Notes under the pieces: model-generated
Seen by the model: only the letters and a program-made list of their open reading frames with translations
What the model was told of the DNA's origin: nothing
Database searches by the model: none
Shown: one piece after another, positions 58,205-64,000 of the stretch
Numbering within the stretch: position 1 is the stretch's first letter
How the letters are laid out: each line of letters begins with the position of its first letter
From: Myxococcales bacterium
GTDB lineage: Bacteria; Myxococcota_A; Bradymonadia; UBA7976; UBA1532
Assembly: GCA_020633435.1 (NCBI GenBank)
Contig: JACKDP010000004.1
Coordinates: 558,001-622,000 of the forward strand
DNA length: 64,000 nucleotides
Direction: 5' to 3'
Translations under genes and position numbers: made by a program

Positions 58205-60828
58205 GCCGTCCCCTCCAGGTCGCCGAGCACCGCCGCCTGGGCCGCCGCCAGGCGGGCCACCGGGACGCGGTGCATCGGGCAGGTCAGGAAGTCCATGCCG
58301 ACCCGGTGGCAGAAGGCCACCGTGGCCGGCGCGCCGGTCTGCGCGCCGCTCAAGCCGCAGCGCAGGTCGGGCCGCACCGCGCGACCCCGCGCGATGGCCA
58401 GCCGGATGAGCTCCCCCACCCCGGCCTCATCCAGCGCGACGAACGGATCGGCGGGCAGGACATCGTGCTCGAGGTAGAACGGCAAGAACCGGCTGGCGTC
58501 GTCCCGGGCGAGCAGAAACGTCGCCCGGGTCAGGTCGTTGGCGCCAAACAGGAAGAAATCCGCGGCCTCCGCCAGCTCGCCCGCCACCAGGCAGGCGCGC
58601 GGCGTCTCGACCATGGCCCCGAGCGTGTAGGCCGGCACCGGGGCGCCGCGCTCGGCCGCGACGGTGCGCACCATGTGGTCGACGCGCCGCCGCAGCCGCC
58701 GCAGCTCCTCGCCACAGCTCAGCAGCGGCACCACCACCTGCACCGCGGGGGGCACCTCGGCGGCCAGGACGGCCTCGAAGAGCGCGCGGATCTGGACGGC
58801 GTAGACCTCGGGGAACGTGAGGCCCAGGCGGCAGCCGCGGTGGCCGAGCAGGGGGTTGTTCGCCCGCAGCCGGGTGATGCGCTGCTGGATGGTGCCCACC
58901 GGCGCGTTGAGGCGGCTCGCCAGGCGCTCCACGTCCTCGGGGGACTCGGGCACGATCTCGTGCAGCGGGATGTCGAGCAGGCGGATGGCCACCGGTCGCG
59001 CCCCCGTCACCGCCAGCAGGGACGCGAAGTCCTCGCGCTGCACCGGCAGGATGCGCTCCAGCACGCGCCGGCGGGCGGCCTCCCCGAAGGCGAAGACGAG
59101 CTCGCGCACGAGGGCCAGGCGATCGGGGCCCAGGAACATGTGCTCGGTGCGGCAGAGCCCCACCCCGTCCGCCCCCTGGGCGAAGGCCTCCCGGGCCTCG
59201 GTGCCGTTGTCGGCGCTGGCCATGATGGCCAGCCGACGCCGCTGGTCGGCCCAGTCCATGAGGGTGCCGTAGGTGGCGGGCGGCGCGGCGGGCGTCGTCG
59301 CCGCGCGCCCCAGGATGACCTCGCCCGTGCCGCCGTCCAGCGTGATCCAGGCCCCCGCCTCGATGGTGAGCCGGCCGCCCTGCGCCTTGATGACCTGACC
59401 CCGCTCGTCCACCACGACGTCGGCGCAGCCCGTCACGCAGGTGCGCCCGAGCCCCCGCGCCACGAGGGCCGCGTGGCTCGTCATGCCGCCGCGCGACGTG
59501 AGCACGCCGGTGGCCACGCGGATGGCGTCCATGTCTTCGGTGGAGGTCTCGACCCGCACCAGGATGACGGCCTCGCCCGCCGTCGCGCGGCGCACGACCT
59601 CGTCGGGATCGAAGACGACGCGCCCCGTCACGGCCCCCGGGCTGGCGGGCAGGCCGCGCGCCACCACCCGGCGCCGGTCGGCGACGTCGACGCTGGGGTG
59701 CAGCAGCCGCGTGAGCCGCTCCGGCCGCACCCGGGAGAGCGCCTGATCCTGCGTGATGAGCCCGGCCTCGGCCATCTCGACCGCCGTGCGCACCTCGGCG
59801 CGCGCCGACTGCTGGGCCGACCGCGTCTGCAGCATCCACACCCGGCCGCGCTCGATGGTGAACTCGAGGTCCTGGACGGCGCCGAGGGCCTCCTCCAGCG
59901 TCCGGGCGATCTGCTCGATCTCGGCGTAGGCGGCCGGCTGGCGCGCCGCGAGGGCCGTCAGCGGCTCCGGGGTGTAGGCCCCGCTCACGACGTCCTCGCC
60001 CTGGGCGTCGGGCAGGAACTCCCCGAAGAGCGTGGGGTCGCCGGTGTTCGGGTCGCGGGTGAACGCGACGCCGGTGGCCGAGTCGGCCCCCAGGTTGCCG
60101 AAGACCATGCACTGCACGGTGACGGCGGTGCCCGGCTCGTCGGGGATGCCGTGCTCGCGCCGGAAGCGGACGGCCCGGCGGCTGTTCCAGGAGCGCAGCA
60201 CGCCCTCGATGGCCCCCCGGAGCTGGTCGAGCGGGGCGGTGGGCAGGACGGCGCCCTCCTCCGCGAGCCGCCGCTCCCACGCCGCCAGCAGGCCCGCGAG
60301 CCCCGCCTCGTCGAGCTGGGCCACGTCCCGCAGGCCGAGCAGCTCCAGGTGCTCGTCGCGCACCTCGGCCAGCAGCTCGGGATCGAGCTCGAGGGCGACC
60401 TCGGCGTACATCTCGATGAAGCGGCGGTGGCTGTCGAGGGCGCTGCGCGGCCGCGACATGCGCTGGGCGAGGCCCGCGCGCGTCGCGCTGTTGAGGCCCA
60501 CGTCGAGCACGGTGTCCATCATGCCCGGCATCGACACGGCGGCGCCGGAGCGCACCGAGACCAGCAGCGGCCGGTCGGCGTCGCCGAAGCGCTCGCCGCG
60601 CAGATCCTCGATGTGCTTGATTCCCCTCAGGATCTCGGCCCAGAGCGGATCGGGGAGCGCGCCCGTGGTGTGGAAGGCCGCGCAGACCTCGACGGGGATG
60701 GTGAAGCCCGGCGGCACGGGGACGCCGAGCAGCGCCATGCCGGCCAGCCCCGCCCCCTTGCCCCCCAGGACGTCCACCATGCGGGCATGGCCTTCGGCGG
60801 CACCGTTCCCGAAGGTATAGACCCGCAT
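58201..60828 (-). CDS. ppdK: pyruvate, phosphate dikinase
   Basis: An 875-aa enzyme converting PEP, AMP and PPi to pyruvate, ATP and Pi (reversible). Domains: ATP-binding (GGKGAGLAGMALLGVPVPPG, SVRSGAAVSMPGMMDTVLDV), the swivelling phosphohistidine domain with GGMTSHAA (His452) and a C-terminal TIM barrel (LGHRGCRLGLTFPEVYAVQI, FGANDLTRATFLLARDDASR). The barrel active-site loop is CGLSGAQTG around Cys824 instead of the usual CGEHGGDP. The ATG at 60828 follows TGAGGAGCTG. It is joined by start-stop overlap to two lipoprotein genes, an odd partnership for a metabolic enzyme. Confidence 0.93.
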   Translation of the reverse strand: MRVYTFGNGAAEGHARMVDVLGGKGAGLAGMALLGVPVPPGFTIPVEVCAAFHTTGALPDPLWAEILRGIKHIEDLRGERFGDADRPLLVSVRSGAAVSMPGMMDTVLDVGLNSATRAGLAQRMSRPRSALDSHRRFIEMYAEVALELDPELLAEVRDEHLELLGLRDVAQLDEAGLAGLLAAWERRLAEEGAVLPTAPLDQLRGAIEGVLRSWNSRRAVRFRREHGIPDEPGTAVTVQCMVFGNLGADSATGVAFTRDPNTGDPTLFGEFLPDAQGEDVVSGAYTPEPLTALAARQPAAYAEIEQIARTLEEALGAVQDLEFTIERGRVWMLQTRSAQQSARAEVRTAVEMAEAGLITQDQALSRVRPERLTRLLHPSVDVADRRRVVARGLPASPGAVTGRVVFDPDEVVRRATAGEAVILVRVETSTEDMDAIRVATGVLTSRGGMTSHAALVARGLGRTCVTGCADVVVDERGQVIKAQGGRLTIEAGAWITLDGGTGEVILGRAATTPAAPPATYGTLMDWADQRRRLAIMASADNGTEAREAFAQGADGVGLCRTEHMFLGPDRLALVRELVFAFGEAARRRVLERILPVQREDFASLLAVTGARPVAIRLLDIPLHEIVPESPEDVERLASRLNAPVGTIQQRITRLRANNPLLGHRGCRLGLTFPEVYAVQIRALFEAVLAAEVPPAVQVVVPLLSCGEELRRLRRRVDHMVRTVAAERGAPVPAYTLGAMVETPRACLVAGELAEAADFFLFGANDLTRATFLLARDDASRFLPFYLEHDVLPADPFVALDEAGVGELIRLAIARGRAVRPDLRCGLSGAQTGAPATVAFCHRVGMDFLTCPMHRVPVARLAAAQAAVLGDLEGTA

Positions 60829-61001
60829 CAGCTCCTCAGAGACCGGGAGAGGATGGCACGGGCGAGGCAGGATCGGGGCCGGCCAGCGCCGCTCGTCTCG
60901 ATCCACCCGTGCCCGGGCGCCCGAGGCCACCCGCAGGCCCGACCCGAGCGAACGGACTTCTACCCGATCGAGATCCGCGCGGTCAATGCGAGCCGACCGC
61001 G

Positions 61002-62171
61002 CTACTCCCCTGCCAGGACACAGACTTCCCCCGCCTGCGTCGCGGCGCAGACCGCCCCCGCGGGGCAGCCGTCGGCGCAGGGGCCGGTGCAGTAGCGATC
61101 CTCGGGCTGGCCGGGCAGGCAGACGGCCGGACAGTCGGCGTCCGCCTGGCAGGGCAGGCCGAGGGCGTCCCGGGGCCGGCAGTGCGGGGTGGGGCCGCGG
61201 TCGTCGCAGACCCGGGGCGCGGCGCAGCCGTCGGCGCAGGGCGCCGCGCACTCGCGCCGGCCGGCCGGGCCGGGCACGCAGTCGAGGGCCGGCAGGCAGT
61301 CCGTCGCGCCATGGGCGGTGCAGTCGGCGCCCGCCTCGCCGGTGGCGTCCCCCTCGCCGAAGGGCGCCGGCCAGCAGTAGGGGGTGGGGAAGCCTTCGGG
61401 CCGCCGGCACGCCAGGCCCTCTTCGCAGGGCTCGGCCGCGCAGGCGCGGGTGCAGACGGCCGCCGGATCGCCCGGCCCCCGCGCCAGGCACGTCAGCCCG
61501 GGCCGACAGGCGGCGTCCCCCCCGCTGGCGCACGGGCTGCCGACGTCGCCCAGGCCGTCGGGCCGACAGACCCGGGCCCCGTCCCCCGCCCGCGCGCCGC
61601 AGGTGCCGCCCTCGGCGCAGGCCTCGCCCGCGTCGGCGCAGAGCGCGACGCAAGTGCCCGCATCGCAAACGAGATCCGGGCGCAGGCAGGCCAGCTCGGG
61701 GCAGCGCGTCGGGGCCCCGGCGGCGAGGCAGGCCCCCGCCTGGCAGCGCCGATCGGGCGGGCAGTCGGCGTCCTCGGTGCAGGCCGGGGCGCAGCGATTC
61801 TCCGCCCCCGCGGCGTGGCAGACGAGGGGGGGCATGCAGGGCTGGTCGATGCCGCACGGGTCACCATCGCCGACGCCCGCCACGGCGGCGACGCAGCCGG
61901 CCTCGCCGTCGTCGCCCTCGACGCAGCGGGCGCCCTGGGGGCAGGCGGGATCGTCACAGGCGAGGTGGCAGCGCAGCGCGCCGGAGACGGCGTCGGGCAG
62001 GCAGGCGCCCTGGCAGTCGGCGCTGCGCTGGCAGGGGGCGCCGACCGGGCGACCCGCGTCGGTGGGGGCGGTCGCGTCCGCGCTGGCGTCGGCGCCCGCG
62101 TCGGGGACCGGCGCCGCGGGGCCCTCCTGGTCGCAGCCCAGGAGCAGGGCGAGGAGGACCCAGCGCTTCAC
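61002..62171 (-). CDS. Cys-rich lipoprotein
   Basis: A 389-aa lipoprotein (MKRWVLLALLLGC, Cys13) with an Asp/Ala linker (PDAGADASADATAPTDAGRP). About 330 residues of closely spaced Cys modules follow, for example GAPCQRSADCQGACLPD, CTEDADCPPDRRCQAGAC, CAEGGTCGARAGDGARVCRP. The pattern resembles disulfide-rich tandem modules common in myxobacterial surface lipoproteins; no enzymatic motif is seen. It ends 173 bases after the dikinase start region and lies on the same strand, probably in a separate transcript. Function unknown. Confidence 0.82.
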   Translation of the reverse strand: MKRWVLLALLLGCDQEGPAAPVPDAGADASADATAPTDAGRPVGAPCQRSADCQGACLPDAVSGALRCHLACDDPACPQGARCVEGDDGEAGCVAAVAGVGDGDPCGIDQPCMPPLVCHAAGAENRCAPACTEDADCPPDRRCQAGACLAAGAPTRCPELACLRPDLVCDAGTCVALCADAGEACAEGGTCGARAGDGARVCRPDGLGDVGSPCASGGDAACRPGLTCLARGPGDPAAVCTRACAAEPCEEGLACRRPEGFPTPYCWPAPFGEGDATGEAGADCTAHGATDCLPALDCVPGPAGRRECAAPCADGCAAPRVCDDRGPTPHCRPRDALGLPCQADADCPAVCLPGQPEDRYCTGPCADGCPAGAVCAATQAGEVCVLAGE

Positions 62172-62174
62172 GCC

Positions 62175-62705
62175 CTACTCGGCGCCTTCCTCCGGGCGGC
62201 CCCGGCGGGTCTTCTTCACGCGGGCGCGCGTCTGCACGTCGGGCTTGATGCCGCGCTCGTTGGGCACGAAGCGGATCTCGGTCGAGACCTCCAGAGAGAG
62301 CGTCGTCAGCATCTTCTGCAGCTCGTAGCCCAGGTCGATGCGATCGAGGAACTCCCGGATCTCGTCCTTCACCAGCCCCAGGATGTCGGCCTTGTAGTCA
62401 TCGAGCCGCGCGGTGATGCGCTCGATGAGCTCCTTGGGCAGGGGCAGCTCCGAGATGATCCGCCGCAGCGAGTCCTCGGTGTTGTCCACCACCTCGCCGC
62501 CCTTGTTCAGGGCCTTGCGGAAGAGCTCGGCGACGAGGGTCTCCTTGACCTTCTCCTCGCCGAGGGCCTCGACCCCCTGCGCCAGCACCTTCTTGACCAG
62601 GTCGGGCATGATCGCGTCCAGCAGCCCCCGGCCGCGGCGCTCATCGGGCTCGCCGCGGCTGCGGCGCTCCTCCCCTTCCCCGGTGGGTCGACCCTTCTCG
62701 CTCAT
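62175..62705 (-). CDS. unrecognised 176-aa cytosolic helical protein
   Basis: No signal peptide or TM. A charged N-terminus (residues 1-25) is followed by long amphipathic helices (PDLVKKVLAQGVEALGEEKV, DSLRRIISELPLPKELIERI, YELQKMLTTLSLEVSTEIRF) and a basic tail (RARVKKTRRGRP). The composition is like membrane-surface or granule-associated helical proteins, but no family is recognised. Its ATG overlaps the stop of the TPR gene upstream, and it ends 3 bases before the Cys-rich lipoprotein's start codon, so the three genes form an operon. Confidence 0.72.
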   Translation of the reverse strand: MSEKGRPTGEGEERRSRGEPDERRGRGLLDAIMPDLVKKVLAQGVEALGEEKVKETLVAELFRKALNKGGEVVDNTEDSLRRIISELPLPKELIERITARLDDYKADILGLVKDEIREFLDRIDLGYELQKMLTTLSLEVSTEIRFVPNERGIKPDVQTRARVKKTRRGRPEEGAE

Positions 62706-63655
62706 CGCTTCCTCGCACGACCGAGGCCCTCCGCTTCGGCCCGCGCCCGGGCGCCCAGCGGGTGCCCCTCCGGCGCGGCGTCCGCGGCGAGCAGAAAGTA
62801 GTGGCGGGCCTCCTCGGGGGCGCGGGCGGCGCGGGCCGCCTCGGCGAGCGCGAGCCAGAGGCCGGGATCATGCTGGCCCCCCGCGGCGGCGGCCTTGAGC
62901 GCGACCAGGGCGGCGCCCGCCTGGCCCAGCCCCAGGAGCGCCTGCCCGCGGACGCGCTGCAGCGCGGGACGCTCCCCGGCGGGGGCGTCAGCCAGGGCGC
63001 GGCCGGCCAGGCGCTCGGCCGTGCGCAGGCGGCCATCGGCCAGCGCCTTGCGGGCGGCGGCGAGGGCGCCGTCGGTCGCCGGCTTCGCGGTGCGCTGGGC
63101 GTGGGCCGAGACGGCCAGCTCGATGGCGGCGGGGTTGCCCGGATCCAGGCGCTCGGCGTGGGCCGCCTGCCGCTCGGCCACGACCAGATCGCCGGCCAGC
63201 GCCGCGCTCACCGCCAGGCGGTAGCGCAGCAGCGCCGCGTCCGGCTTCGCCTTGACGCTGGCCCGGAAGGCGTCGCGGGCGGCCGGGTAGTCCCGGCGAG
63301 CGAAGGCGGCCATGGGATCGACCTTCGGGGCCGCCTCGGCGGCGTCGTCGCCCCCGTCGTCGTCGGCGGCGTCACCCGCGTCGCCCGCGTCGTCCGCGGC
63401 GTCGTCCGCGGGGGCCTCGGCGGCGTCGTCGTCTGCCGCGTCGTCGTCCGCCGCGGCTTCGCCATCCTCCAGCAGCTCGCCGTCGTCGGCGGCCGCGGCC
63501 GGCGCAGGCGCCGCAGCCGGCGCTGGCTCCGGCGCGGGGTCTGCCGCGGGCGCGGCCTCCTCCGCCGCCTCCTCGGCTACCTCGACGTCGTCGTCGCCGT
63601 CGGGGGCGGCGTAGGCCGGCAGAGCGAGCAGCAGCAGGGAGAGGAGCGTCCGCAT
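62702..63655 (-). CDS. exported TPR protein with acidic low-complexity spacer
   Basis: A 317-aa protein with a signal peptide (MRTLLSLLLLALPAYA). A spacer of about 95 residues is almost only Ala, Asp, Glu and Pro. At least five TPR-like helix pairs follow (DYPAARDAFRASVKAKPDAA, LVVAERQAAHAERLDPGNPA, AERLAGRALADAPAGERPAL, GQAGAALVALKAAAAGGQHD, ARHYFLLAADAAPEGHPLGA). It is likely a periplasmic scaffold. Start-stop overlap with the 176-aa gene. The ATG at 63655 is used because the signal peptide begins there; the frame continues to 63724 without a credible start. Confidence 0.8.
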   Translation of the reverse strand: MRTLLSLLLLALPAYAAPDGDDDVEVAEEAAEEAAPAADPAPEPAPAAAPAPAAAADDGELLEDGEAAADDDAADDDAAEAPADDAADDAGDAGDAADDDGGDDAAEAAPKVDPMAAFARRDYPAARDAFRASVKAKPDAALLRYRLAVSAALAGDLVVAERQAAHAERLDPGNPAAIELAVSAHAQRTAKPATDGALAAARKALADGRLRTAERLAGRALADAPAGERPALQRVRGQALLGLGQAGAALVALKAAAAGGQHDPGLWLALAEAARAARAPEEARHYFLLAADAAPEGHPLGARARAEAEGLGRARKR

Positions 63656-63699
63656 GCCCCCATGGTAGGAGGCGACCAGGGCCCGTGCAACGCGGCGCG

Positions 63700-64000
63700 T
63701 CATGGGTCCACCGCCTCGATCCACAGCGTGGCGCGCGCGTAGGGCAGGATGCCCGTCCCCGTGTCGAGGGCGTCGCGGCTGGGCACGATGTCGTTGAGCA
63801 GCCCGTCGGGGGACCCCAGAGCGAGCAGGTGGCCCGTGAGCCGCCAGCGCCCGGCCGTCAGCACCCGCGGCGCGACCCCGGCCTCCAGGAGCGTGGCCCA
63901 GCGGATGGTCACCGAGAACGCCGTCGTCATCGGGTCGACGACGAGGTCGTCCCCGAGGGCGTGCACCACGATGAGCTGCGACGATTCCTCAACGAGATCA
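63700..64000 (-). CDS. C-terminal part of an unrecognised protein (runs off window)
   Basis: The frame is open from the stop at 63700 to the window edge, giving at least 100 residues (…SSQLIVVHALGDDLVVDP… to LWIEAVDP). A GTG at 63969 is possible, but the sequence before it is also coding in style, so the gene most likely starts beyond 64000. The visible part is beta-rich (TTAFSVTIRWATLLEAG, GRWRLTGHLLALGSPDG). No family is recognised. Confidence 0.55.
   Translation of the reverse strand, partial: DLVEESSQLIVVHALGDDLVVDPMTTAFSVTIRWATLLEAGVAPRVLTAGRWRLTGHLLALGSPDGLLNDIVPSRDALDTGTGILPYARATLWIEAVDP

Noticed and set aside
58159..61095. 978-codon plus-strand ORF
   Set aside because: Antisense to pyruvate phosphate dikinase, which has full family motifs on the other strand.

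Overview
The window is about 73 percent GC by eye and reads as a chromosomal segment of a myxobacterium (Myxococcota; class not resolvable by eye). The case rests on an Mx162-type retron, several Ser/Thr kinases, a sigma54 enhancer-binding protein, an AgmX/PglI-domain protein, a translation factor IF3 with a long acidic tail, and many lipoproteins whose mature N-termini are Asp-Ala-Ala-Pro linkers. No rRNA, tRNA or CRISPR array was seen. Very long antisense ORFs occur opposite most genes and are composition artefacts.

Region 1 (1-5600) is accessory DNA. A low-GC orphan HipA-like kinase is followed by a cluster of TTGCC/GGCAA dyads. Next comes a NACHT-FGE (SUMF1) gene cut by an IS5-type element. 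The element has 12-bp inverted ends and a CTAG target duplication, and removing it restores the frame exactly. An ATP-grasp gene is divergent from the broken gene.

Region 2 (6630-14550) may be an undescribed inducible system. A minus-strand operon encodes a giant kinase-STAND-WD40 protein and, overlapping it, a sigma54 activator with GAFTGA. Convergent to it is a three-gene operon (58-aa protein, 408-aa coiled-coil protein, 101-aa two-TM protein). That operon has a near-consensus -24/-12 promoter and two GTGCGCGCAC palindromes 21 bp apart at enhancer distance.

Region 3 (14600-22300) encodes envelope and secreted proteins: a small barrel-like protein, two paralogous secreted Cys-containing proteins, a Tlc/NTT-family transporter, an M15-type lipoprotein, pyroglutamyl peptidase and a PQQ-type sugar dehydrogenase fused to a cytochrome-like domain.

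Region 4 (22260-27450) holds the retron. Its reverse transcriptase has the NAxxH, YADD and VTG hallmarks. Just upstream is a 243-nt msr-msd locus bounded by 23-nt a1/a2 arms and containing a long msd hairpin. A SWIM zinc-finger gene and a helical-repeat gene lie directly upstream on the same strand.

Region 5 (27500-46700) is mostly cell-envelope genes: an EboA protein, an OmpA protein, an AgmX protein, lipoproteins with redox or beta-propeller domains, a patatin, and a likely metal-uptake group (His-rich membrane protein, TonB receptor, two lipoproteins). It also has a Ser/Thr kinase with homopolymer frameshifts, esterases and an enoyl-CoA hydratase.

Region 6 (46690-64000) has central metabolism (pyruvate carboxylase; pyruvate phosphate dikinase), a small histidine kinase, infC, and a second block of surface lipoproteins and TPR proteins.

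Single-base indels in C/G runs break two genes (the retron RT 5' end and the kinase near 41.4 kb). They look more like base-calling errors than decay. Starts were moved inward from the longest ORFs wherever a ribosome binding site, signal peptide or start-stop overlap supported it.
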